64,000 bases of DNA, from the NCBI GenBank assembly GCA_025210735.1, contig JAOARD010000007.1, positions 1 to 64,000 on the forward strand, written 5' to 3'. How positions within the stretch are numbered: position 1 is the first letter of the stretch; each line of letters opens with the position of its first letter. A program made the position numbers and the translations under genes. Source of the stretch: Bacteroidales bacterium. Its GTDB lineage: Bacteria > Bacteroidota > Bacteroidia > Bacteroidales > UBA6680. The notes under the pieces were generated by a model, which saw nothing but the letters and a program-made list of their open reading frames with translations, had not been told where the DNA came from and made no database searches. Shown one piece after another: positions 17,674-26,297 of the stretch.

Positions 17674-19221
17674 ATGAGACAGAAAATTATTACTATAGTA
17701 GTAACACTATCAATGTGTTTTGCTATTAATGCACAGGTTCCGGAGCAGATAAAACCAATGCTAAAACAACTGGTAAAGAGTGTAGAACCACTTAAAGACA
17801 GAAACAAGATAGATGCAAGAATCTCTCAGTTTCTCTCTAATGCACCCGATGAAGAGATGAGAATTAAAGCTATTGAGTTTATAAACAAAGAGTGCAAATC
17901 TGAACTGGTAAAAGAGGTACTGAAATCTATAAAAGAGAACCAAACAATAGATAACTCTGAATATATAGTTCTTAAAGGTGCTACAATTATTGATGTTATA
18001 TCAGGCGAAGCCAAACCAGGCAGCATTATTATAAAGGACGACGTTATTGAACAGATCAGCTATACAAAAGGCGTAAGATCTCCCAAAGGAGCTATTACAT
18101 ACGATCTGCGAGGTAAATATATTATTCCCGGATTAATTGACGGACACGTACACATTACACATGGCACGTTTGATGAAGCCAAAGAGCACCTAAACCTGGC
18201 ACTTGAGAGTGGTATTACAGGGGTTAGAGATATGGGAGGCGATGGCAGAATGTTAACCGCACTACAAAGAAATATGCTTATTGGAGAGTACACCGGATCT
18301 GACATATATTTTGGAGCTATCATTGCCGGGCCAAAGTTCTTTGAAAATGACCCAAGACCACAATCTGTTGCTCTGGGTGCAACAGCAGGAGAAGAAGCAT
18401 GGCAAAGAGCTATAACAGATAAAACAGATTTTAAACAAGTTGTTGCAGAACTTAAAGGTTTAGGATCTACAGCAATAAAAATATATGCAAATGTGGAACC
18501 TGAATTAATTAAAAAGGTATCTGACGAAGCCAAGAAACAGGGTCTTAAAGTATGGGCTCATGCAGCTATTCCTCCATCAAAACCATCTGATGTAATAAAC
18601 GGAGGAGCCGACTGTATATCGCATGCCGGAGATTTTATACAGTATGAACTTATTAAAGATCTTAAAGACAGATATAGCTTTAAAGAGAGAGAAGAGGCTG
18701 TGAAGTACCGTAAAAAGCTGAACTCAATTAAGTGGGATAAAGATACACGTAAGGTTAAACAGATATTTAAAACAATGGTAGATAACAACACCATTCTTGA
18801 TGCTACTCTGTTTGTATATTCCACAGGGCTTACACCTAAAAAACCGGATCAGAAGATAGACTCTTCAAGATATAAACTGGCCATAAAAACTACAAAACTT
18901 GCATACCAGGCAGGCGTTAAGATAAATGCCGGATCTGACCATCTTATTGATTTAACTCCATATGGCGCTACTCTTAACCTACATAAGGAGCTGGAGTTAC
19001 TTTCAGAAGCCGGTATGTCAAACATAGATATTATAAGATCGGCAACAATTATTAATGCAGAGGTTGTAGGAGCCGAAAACAGCATTGGTTCTGTTGAGAA
19101 CGGAAAAATTGCTAATATGGTAGTACTCAACTCAAACCCATTACAAGATATATCAAACACAACAGATATTAATCTGGTAATAAAGAGAGGTAAGATTATT
19201 ACTCCAACTAAATCTCATTAA
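17674..19221 (+). CDS. Secreted amidohydrolase (imidazolonepropionase-like/prolidase-like)
   Basis: 515 residues from the ATG at 17674, where a signal peptide starts (MRQKIITIVVTLSMCFAINA). The metal-dependent amidohydrolase core follows a ~90-residue N-terminal segment: YIIPGLIDGHVHITHG (HxH), the later His in WAHAAI and ISHAGD, and the Asp of NAGSDHLIDLTPYG; the end IGSVENGKIANMVVLNSNPL is the usual small beta-sandwich. Family members hydrolyse cyclic amides, imides or X-Pro dipeptides. It acts outside the cytoplasm. It lies under a predicted MarR operator and is 19 bp before the C25-like gene. Confidence 0.88.
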   Translation: MRQKIITIVVTLSMCFAINAQVPEQIKPMLKQLVKSVEPLKDRNKIDARISQFLSNAPDEEMRIKAIEFINKECKSELVKEVLKSIKENQTIDNSEYIVLKGATIIDVISGEAKPGSIIIKDDVIEQISYTKGVRSPKGAITYDLRGKYIIPGLIDGHVHITHGTFDEAKEHLNLALESGITGVRDMGGDGRMLTALQRNMLIGEYTGSDIYFGAIIAGPKFFENDPRPQSVALGATAGEEAWQRAITDKTDFKQVVAELKGLGSTAIKIYANVEPELIKKVSDEAKKQGLKVWAHAAIPPSKPSDVINGGADCISHAGDFIQYELIKDLKDRYSFKEREEAVKYRKKLNSIKWDKDTRKVKQIFKTMVDNNTILDATLFVYSTGLTPKKPDQKIDSSRYKLAIKTTKLAYQAGVKINAGSDHLIDLTPYGATLNLHKELELLSEAGMSNIDIIRSATIINAEVVGAENSIGSVENGKIANMVVLNSNPLQDISNTTDINLVIKRGKIITPTKSH

Positions 19222-19240
19222 CATTTTAAACATAAAAGCT

Positions 19241-20599
19241 ATGAATCTAATAAATATCAAACGCTTTATTTTTACTGTAACCACCTGTGTATACGGATGC
19301 TTCAGTATATTATTATCGGCGCAGTCTGCATCTGAAAGTAAATACAAAACAGAGTTTGTTTACAGTAATAGCGCAGCCAATAAACAGTTAATACAGATAC
19401 CTGATATTAAAGATATAGCAGATATAAACTCAGGTAGAAGACCATCAAGAACCACAATGAGGAATAGCGAATATATTATTCAGACAAAACCTCACAAGGC
19501 TTATGGAGACAAGTATATTATCCTTACAGATCATACAGACAAAGGGTATCTTAAATCTCTTAAAAAGTTAGAGCAGTACAGAAACGGAAAAATCATAAAA
19601 GTTCCCGATCTGGCAACACTATATAAGAATACTTCAGAATCAGAAGAGTTAAGAGAGAAACTTATCAGCCATAATGTAGAGTATATTGCCATTGCTCCAA
19701 AACCTGAATCGTACAGAGAGAATATGATACTTGGTGTATACGAGCTGTTGTGTAATCTTGATGATGATCCTGAACTTGATGCATACCCGGGTATACTGTT
19801 AGCATCAGATGCAGAAAAGTTTGAGGCTCTGATTAACCGAACAATAAACTACACTCCAAAATCGGTAAAAGAGCTTAAACCTATGGCATCGTGCATGGTT
19901 CACGGACTTAAAGAGTTAAGATCGCTACAAAAAAACGGAATTATACATAACTACTTTGCCGGTTATGGTCTTAACATTCCTATGTTAAATCTCTTTAAGA
20001 GTGATATGAATAAGATCCCAAAACTATCAGGCAGTAGTAGTATAAACGTAGATATATCAGGAAAAAAATCAATAAAAACATTGCCAAAACAGATTGTTAA
20101 ACCATTCAATGAGTCTACACTTTTAGTGCTTCACGGACATGGAATACCCGGATCATCGTGCGGTATAGATATTGATGCTCTGCCTCAACCATACAATACA
20201 GATATTATACTATGCGGATCATGCTTCTCTGCTTCGCCAAAGAGGTCAGATCTGCCTTCAATGCGCAAATCGCCCGATGGTCATAATATGGAGAACCGCC
20301 AATCGTTTGCACTAAAAGCTATTGATAATGGCGCAACAGTTGTATATGGTCATATGCGTTTAAATGCAGGATTCCCAAAACTATTTCCGGTTCTTAAATC
20401 GTTAACAGAGGGTGCTTCTGTAGGTCAGGCTTATCAGGAGACCATTAATGTTGGAATTATCGGAAACAAATTTGATACTAAAAAACTTGCAGTAAGAGAA
20501 ACACCTCAGAATCCGAGAAGAATAAAACAGAACAATATACTGTATGTAATATTTGGCGACCCTGCACTAAAGCCAATAAAAGCTTCAACAGAGATATAA
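19241..20599 (+). CDS. Exported caspase-fold protein, C25 (gingipain)-like
   Basis: 452 residues with an N-terminal signal segment (to about residue 27). The pattern is that of clan CD peptidases: DKYIILTDHTDKGYLKSLKK (~90), a strand plus STLLVLHGHGIPG (His-298/His-300), then TDIILCGSCFSAS (Cys-325/Cys-328), ALKAIDNGATVVYGH, and NILYVIFGDPALKP at the end. C25 gingipains and CHAT proteins share this His/Cys arrangement and the GDPxL end. No T9SS sorting domain follows, unlike gingipains. It is probably cotranscribed with the amidohydrolase (19-bp gap). Activity is untested; Cys-328 fits the catalytic position best. Confidence 0.65.
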   Translation: MNLINIKRFIFTVTTCVYGCFSILLSAQSASESKYKTEFVYSNSAANKQLIQIPDIKDIADINSGRRPSRTTMRNSEYIIQTKPHKAYGDKYIILTDHTDKGYLKSLKKLEQYRNGKIIKVPDLATLYKNTSESEELREKLISHNVEYIAIAPKPESYRENMILGVYELLCNLDDDPELDAYPGILLASDAEKFEALINRTINYTPKSVKELKPMASCMVHGLKELRSLQKNGIIHNYFAGYGLNIPMLNLFKSDMNKIPKLSGSSSINVDISGKKSIKTLPKQIVKPFNESTLLVLHGHGIPGSSCGIDIDALPQPYNTDIILCGSCFSASPKRSDLPSMRKSPDGHNMENRQSFALKAIDNGATVVYGHMRLNAGFPKLFPVLKSLTEGASVGQAYQETINVGIIGNKFDTKKLAVRETPQNPRRIKQNNILYVIFGDPALKPIKASTEI

Positions 20600-20637
20600 T
20601 ATTACTATAGTTATCATATTGCTCATATAAACATACA

Positions 20638-20670
20638 GCGCCCACAGTTAGTAACCGTGGGCGCTTTCTT
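20638..20670 (+). terminator. Terminator of the MarR-regulated genes
   Basis: GCGCCCAC (20638-20645) pairs perfectly with GTGGGCGC (20657-20664), then TTTCTTC. Confidence 0.85.
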
Positions 20671-20730
20671 CAACTACAACCCATTGCTATAAAATTATAG
20701 CATATATAATTATTATTAAACAGATATTAC

Positions 20731-20762
20731 ATATAAAAGAGCCGCATAAAGCGGCTCTTTAC
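20731..20762. terminator. Second hairpin, likely terminator of the giant secreted gene
   Basis: AAAGAGCCGC (20736-20745) pairs perfectly with GCGGCTCTTT (20751-20760) over a 5-nt loop. It is 53 bp past the stop of the minus-strand gene at 20813; U-rich tail on that strand is moderate (TTTTATAT). Confidence 0.75.
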
Positions 20763-20812
20763 AAACCCGGAACATGACACCATATGACCGGTATAACAAA
20801 ACTACCAAACTC

Positions 20813-23800
20813 CTAGTGCTTAATTACTTTAACACTTGTAATCTTATAGTCATGCTCTAATTTAACTATATATAAACCGCCTATGAATTGCGAGAAATCT
20901 ATACTGCTTTTGCCTGCCTGTACATTAACCTGCTTAATTAACAGACCTCTGATATTAAACAGAGATACTCTTGTATCTACCTTAGTATCTATATAAACCA
21001 ATCCTGTTGTATGTGTTGGATATATCTTTACATCCTCAATCTGCGAATTATCAACTGAAGTAACACCAACTATCTCAAGCGTAAAATCAACATATGCTGT
21101 ACTTCCTGCTTTATCGGTTGCGGTTAGTCTGATATTTAATGTAACCGCCGAAGAGGAAACTCCACTGAAACTGTTAGAACTATTATCAAACATTAACCAT
21201 GCCGGAAGAGCTGCCTCATCTGTCATATTAGCACTAAGCGTAAGCACATCGCCTTTATCGTTATCTGCAAACGTACCCGATGGAATATTAAAACTAAAGT
21301 GCTGATTAGTATTAAAAACCTGATTATCTACATTACCATTCTGATAAGGAGCTGTATTCTTAGCTGTTGCCTTTTTATACTTAAATGTAAGCTTGTCTGT
21401 TTTGTAGTTATCCTCATCAACAACCCCGTTAGGATAACTTACACTTGCATTGCCCTCATCAACAAATTTTATAGTAATAAGATACTTACCATTACCAAGA
21501 TGGTTACACTCAGTTATATTAGCATTCTGAGTTATTGCAGCACGCCAGTTAAAGTTTGTTACACTTCTCTTAAAATCAATAGTAAACCGCACCTCTTTAT
21601 ACTCGGTTGTACCGGAAACTGTTGTGTTTAATATAGGGCGAACTGCTATTTTCAATGTCTGAATATATGAAGCCAGAGTTGTTTTTGTTGCAGCTTTACG
21701 AATATAAACTGTTGTACCTGCGTTAAGATTTATTTTTGTATTACTTCCTTTTACAGCTGAGTTAAACAATACATTATCTGCATACTCAAAATCAGAACTC
21801 AATGCAGTTGTACTTTTCTCTGTATAACTATCAATCTTTAAATCAGGTGCTTTAGTTTTTGTAAGTTCTGCTATTAATTTAAAATTATGTTTATTCCCGA
21901 CCTCTCTTATATAAACCTTGCCTGCCTTATAGTTTACATTATCTGTTTTAACATTGCTACAACTGCTCCAATTACCATCGGTTCCGTTTGTTGAGTTAAT
22001 ACTATACTCCATATTGCTTGTGGTTCCTATAAGTTCGCTTGTAATAATATTAATTGTAACTCCACCCAGAACCGATTTTGTATCAAGATTATCAGTAGAC
22101 TCAGACCTGAACTCATCTACGCTGTATCTGAACCTTACCTTAATATCATTATCACCAACTGTATTTACCTCTGTTGCCGATGTAATATTGCTCCAGATAC
22201 CGTTTAACGAAAACTCCAGATTATCAGATGTTTTTGCTCTGCGCGTTGTCCCGTTAATATCTATAATAAAATGGGCATTAACACTGGCTCTGTCAGACAG
22301 AATTACATACGGTTTTGACCTGCGCCTTTTAACTGTTAATGTAACCTTGTTTGACTCATAAAACTGATTTGTTGTTGGTCTGTACAAGGTAAGTTCACGA
22401 TTACTGCTTGCCGACTCTATCATCTGTTTCACTATAGCTGCTGTAATAACACCTTTGCCCTCTACAGTCCCGTTTCCGAAGTTGTAGTTATACACATCTG
22501 CATTAGGATCAATACCCTCTGTAATAACATTCAGAACAGGATTTATATCTGCAAAACGTTTATTTACCTTATAAACACTATAGTCCGATCTGAACGATGC
22601 ATTGGTAGATCTCTCTCTTACATGTATATATATAGCCGCCTCACTAAAATTCTTTATAAACGGAGTTACATCAAGATTACCTCCAACAGGAGCTGCATTA
22701 TGGGCTATATCGGCATCTGGTGTTAAACGCGCAAGAACGTTGTTCACACTTGAAACATACTCCATATCTGCGTCAAAATTATTCAGCCTCTTGTCCGCAA
22801 TACTCATATCTAATACAGGAGCAGCAGGAATAGCAGATATCTTTAGTCTGAAAATCTTTGATGCCAATAGACTCTTTGTTGCCTTATTTCTGAACTCAAT
22901 AAACGTAACACCTTTACCTGGCGTAATAACAAGTTTGTCTCCTGCAGCGCTATTACCCCATTTACCAGTTGTTCTGTACTCTATATTAGCCGGTACCACC
23001 TCTTTGGTTTTCTCATTAACAAAGTCTACAGAGAATGTTTGCGATATATTTTTAGGCGCTGCTATTACAAAACGTCTCTTATTAGCACTATTAGATGTTT
23101 CATAAACCACAAGTGTTCCCTGCTTAAATGTCACCTTTGTTGTATTCACGGTACAAACCCTTTTTGCACTGCTACCCTCATAATAGTACGACATAAGATT
23201 TGTTGTATTTCTGATAATACCATTTGCTATATCAATATCTACTGCCGATATATCAATTGGAGCATACAGATTTGCAGATGATACTGACCTGAAACTACCT
23301 GCTGCTGGTTTAAATCGCACATATATCTTTGTTTTACCAGATCCGTTTATAAGAGCTCCGTTAAAGCTGTTCCAGCTATTCCCGTCATACGATATCTGAA
23401 TATTATGTCCGACTTTTGCCTGTATAAACTTTGACGATCCTTCAGGTCTAATCATAAGCATTTTATAGGCTCCGGCTGCATTATAAAGTTTGCACACCGG
23501 AGCTTTTGGTCTCGCCGGAACAGTTAGCCTGTATATTTTTGATCTGAAATTACTGTTCGTGGCCTTGTATCTGAAATGTATATAGCTCTCGTTATCACCA
23601 ACCGCTGGTACCGCTAGCTCAAGTCTTCCGTTACCGGTTTTAGCATCGCTCATATCTGCTTTGTAACCATACTCAACACTGTTTGGTACACCACCGCCAA
23701 TAATCTCATTAACAAAATCAATCAGAAAATTTGGCGATACGGGTCTTGCCTTTATGGTTATATCTTTTGTTGCTGAACAGAACTGTCTTGATGTTTTATC

Positions 23801-26104
23801 GGCACTTGCTCTTAATTTTATCTTCAGTGGCTGATTACCAGGATCAGGGATTACAGAAGATATATCTGAAGCGATATTCAAAACCTTTGTAAACCCTTTA
23901 CCTGTAACATCAATATCAAACTTAATAGTTGGTAATTTTATACTTTCATTATTGTACTCTATTCTATAATCTGTTGGAGCAGCTCTGCGCTCAGGATATA
24001 TAAATGTTGATGTTTTTGATGGTAGTGTTAATCTTGTTGCTACATATCTAACCCTTACATTTTTATCGCCAAGACCATTTGAGTTAGGAGCTACGGCATG
24101 TGAACTCTTTGATACTGCAACAAATTTAGATCCGTTTACAGACATCTCTATATTATCAGTGTTAACAACAAAGTGCTCTTTATAATAGTCTATCTCAAAC
24201 AGTGATTTAACAGGTGCCGCCGACTGCTTTAGGGTTGTTATTGTTCTTATATTCAACGGTAAACTCTTAGAACGCACAATAACCTTACCCTCATCAAATA
24301 TAACTCCGGTAGTTTTACCATTACCACAGGTAACCCATTTACCGCTATTGTTAATATTATACTCCATTCCCGGAGTTGTGCCTATCAGTTCATTTGCAGC
24401 AACATTAATAGTTACACGGTTAAGATCTAACGATGTTCTTACTTCAGATATCTCCGTTCTGCGTGTCTCTCCGTTTGAATAATACTCTGCCTGAACATAA
24501 TACTTTGTATCCTCTTTTAATCCCGAAACCTCTGCAAAAAGAGATTTACTGCTATTTGGCAATAGTGTTGTTTCAGAAAAATCTACACCAGTTACCATAT
24601 TGCTCTTATCCTCACCATACTTAAGTACAATATTCTTTACATCACTATCAAAAGATGTAAACTGAGCAGTTACATTAACCGATGTTGTTAATGCTGTTAT
24701 ATCTGTAATCTTAACCTTTGCACTCTTAACACCCTTTGCGGCACCAACAAATGTAATATTCGCATTTCTGGCTGTACCATCAATAAATTTGGTAATACCC
24801 GCAATAATATTGGTTGTAATAATATCGGCAGAGTACTTTGTAATCTCCGGCGAGTCTGAGCTTCTGAATACTGGCTTATATACAAACCCTCTGCTGCCCA
24901 ATCCTGATACCCCGTTAAGCGCATCAATACTATTATATGTTCTACCATAATAATCAATAAGATAATTAACACTATGCCAACAGTTATTCTCCATCAGTTT
25001 AAGGTAATCTGCGTATCCTGCAACGCGCAACGCATAACCATTCCTATAACCATTTACAATAATATTATTCAGTAATATAGCCGGACTTCCGGACTTTACA
25101 GTATTATTTATATCAATACACTTTACAACCTTATTGGTAGTTCCGTTTAATCTTATTGTATTATGCAGATATCTGATATTTGAATTACTAAAATCATTTA
25201 TTCCTACAAAACCGGCATCGTTACCACTATTATATATGTAGTTATTCTTTATAATAAGCCCTCCGGGCGATTTGTTCCCGTTAAGATATATACCTGTATT
25301 ACTCCTCTTGTGATTCATAGAGATAGTATTGCGCTCTATTACACCATTACCAATAGCAGCCGATAACTGAATATCCTTTATATCGCCTGTATAAAACGCT
25401 TTTCCCTTAAAGGTGTTATCTGATATTTTTATCTCATTCGATTTTGAAATATAAACACCTCCGGCACCATAATTACTTAACCTGTTATTTTCTATATTAA
25501 TATTATAATACTCTTTTGATGTTAACCCAAAAACAGAGTAGCTACCATTAATAATATCGCAATTGTTTATAGTTACATTATTATTTGCATTTGATGTACC
25601 CAAACTAATAACCGATGTCTCCCACTCGTTCTCAGCATCTGCATACCCCTGAATTTTGCAATTCTGAATGGTTATATCGGTAATATATACATCTGACTTA
25701 AAATATATTACATTACCATAGTGCGATGTTGTTGTTGTACTCTTTACAGTTATATCGCTAATTGTATAATACGATCCCTGAATAGTTACAACAGTTTTAT
25801 TGCTGCTTACCGTAACATCGCTGCTATTGCCTGTTGATGATATCAGCTTTATTTTTTTATTCTGATCGCTCCCGGCAACTGTTTTTAGGGTTAGTTGCTC
25901 ATTATATGTACCGGGATAAATAACAATATCAGTACTCTCTGCTATATTACCTGCCGCAACATGATCAATAGCTGCCTGTATTGTTGTAAACTGTTTGGTT
26001 CCATCTGCACTTACCTCATACCTCTTGGTCTGTGCAGATAAATTTAATGTATACAATGTCAGTAGAAAGACAATTGTAAGAAGTGTTTTTCCTCTCCTTC
26101 GCAT
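20813..26104 (-). CDS. Giant secreted beta-helix/Ig-like protein with T9SS sorting domain
   Basis: 1763 residues. After a signal peptide (cleavage near LSAQ) comes a pectate-lyase-like right-handed beta helix (about 30-470; QFTTIQAAIDHVAAGNIAES, then IVIYPGTYNEQL and many short NN-rich turns). Then come about ten beta-rich repeats of ~85-100 residues with motifs such as YIHFRYKATNSNFRSKIYRL and ASYIQTLKIAVRP. A putative Ig/cadherin-like domain follows (FNIPSGTFADNDKGDVLTLS, LPAWLMFDNSSNSFSGVSSS). The last ~80 residues (VKIYPTHTTGLVYI, SLFNIRGLLIKQV, GGLYIVKL) form a type-A T9SS C-terminal domain. It should be exported by the T9SS and surface-bound or released; carbohydrate or adhesion role is only a guess. 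A TACTTTTG promoter box lies at 26131-26138. Confidence 0.88.
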   Translation of the reverse strand: MRRRGKTLLTIVFLLTLYTLNLSAQTKRYEVSADGTKQFTTIQAAIDHVAAGNIAESTDIVIYPGTYNEQLTLKTVAGSDQNKKIKLISSTGNSSDVTVSSNKTVVTIQGSYYTISDITVKSTTTTSHYGNVIYFKSDVYITDITIQNCKIQGYADAENEWETSVISLGTSNANNNVTINNCDIINGSYSVFGLTSKEYYNINIENNRLSNYGAGGVYISKSNEIKISDNTFKGKAFYTGDIKDIQLSAAIGNGVIERNTISMNHKRSNTGIYLNGNKSPGGLIIKNNYIYNSGNDAGFVGINDFSNSNIRYLHNTIRLNGTTNKVVKCIDINNTVKSGSPAILLNNIIVNGYRNGYALRVAGYADYLKLMENNCWHSVNYLIDYYGRTYNSIDALNGVSGLGSRGFVYKPVFRSSDSPEITKYSADIITTNIIAGITKFIDGTARNANITFVGAAKGVKSAKVKITDITALTTSVNVTAQFTSFDSDVKNIVLKYGEDKSNMVTGVDFSETTLLPNSSKSLFAEVSGLKEDTKYYVQAEYYSNGETRRTEISEVRTSLDLNRVTINVAANELIGTTPGMEYNINNSGKWVTCGNGKTTGVIFDEGKVIVRSKSLPLNIRTITTLKQSAAPVKSLFEIDYYKEHFVVNTDNIEMSVNGSKFVAVSKSSHAVAPNSNGLGDKNVRVRYVATRLTLPSKTSTFIYPERRAAPTDYRIEYNNESIKLPTIKFDIDVTGKGFTKVLNIASDISSVIPDPGNQPLKIKLRASADKTSRQFCSATKDITIKARPVSPNFLIDFVNEIIGGGVPNSVEYGYKADMSDAKTGNGRLELAVPAVGDNESYIHFRYKATNSNFRSKIYRLTVPARPKAPVCKLYNAAGAYKMLMIRPEGSSKFIQAKVGHNIQISYDGNSWNSFNGALINGSGKTKIYVRFKPAAGSFRSVSSANLYAPIDISAVDIDIANGIIRNTTNLMSYYYEGSSAKRVCTVNTTKVTFKQGTLVVYETSNSANKRRFVIAAPKNISQTFSVDFVNEKTKEVVPANIEYRTTGKWGNSAAGDKLVITPGKGVTFIEFRNKATKSLLASKIFRLKISAIPAAPVLDMSIADKRLNNFDADMEYVSSVNNVLARLTPDADIAHNAAPVGGNLDVTPFIKNFSEAAIYIHVRERSTNASFRSDYSVYKVNKRFADINPVLNVITEGIDPNADVYNYNFGNGTVEGKGVITAAIVKQMIESASSNRELTLYRPTTNQFYESNKVTLTVKRRRSKPYVILSDRASVNAHFIIDINGTTRRAKTSDNLEFSLNGIWSNITSATEVNTVGDNDIKVRFRYSVDEFRSESTDNLDTKSVLGGVTINIITSELIGTTSNMEYSINSTNGTDGNWSSCSNVKTDNVNYKAGKVYIREVGNKHNFKLIAELTKTKAPDLKIDSYTEKSTTALSSDFEYADNVLFNSAVKGSNTKINLNAGTTVYIRKAATKTTLASYIQTLKIAVRPILNTTVSGTTEYKEVRFTIDFKRSVTNFNWRAAITQNANITECNHLGNGKYLITIKFVDEGNASVSYPNGVVDEDNYKTDKLTFKYKKATAKNTAPYQNGNVDNQVFNTNQHFSFNIPSGTFADNDKGDVLTLSANMTDEAALPAWLMFDNSSNSFSGVSSSAVTLNIRLTATDKAGSTAYVDFTLEIVGVTSVDNSQIEDVKIYPTHTTGLVYIDTKVDTRVSLFNIRGLLIKQVNVQAGKSSIDFSQFIGGLYIVKLEHDYKITSVKVIKH

Positions 26105-26130
26105 AATGACTTTTTTATAAATGTGTTTAG

Positions 26131-26138
26131 CAAAAGTA
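26131..26138 (-). promoter_or_regulatory. TAnnTTTG box for the giant secreted gene
   Basis: Minus strand TACTTTTG fits TAnnTTTG and would start transcription about 20 nt before the ATG at 26104. No clear -33 box. Confidence 0.45.
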
Positions 26139-26171
26139 TTAGCGAAGCACTTAATATATGTTAAAACTCAC

Positions 26172-26280
26172 CCCCTCTCAACCCCTCTGAAGGGGTGTTT
26201 CAGCTACAATCTCAGAGCTAAAATCAACAACTTACACCCTTGTTATAAACACGTTACAACAACAGGGAATAAGAGAGGGG
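26172..26280. repeat. Gene-less mini-element with C/G-rich inverted ends
   Basis: CCCCTCTC (26172-26179) and GAGAGGGG (26273-26280) are inverted ends of a ~110-bp segment. An inner hairpin ACCCCT/AGGGGT (26181-26196) resembles the CCCCTCC/GGAGGGG hairpins of the array at 28465-30545. It could be a diverged single copy of that family, without the gene. Confidence 0.4.
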
Positions 26281-26297
26281 ATACCAGAACCAGTACT

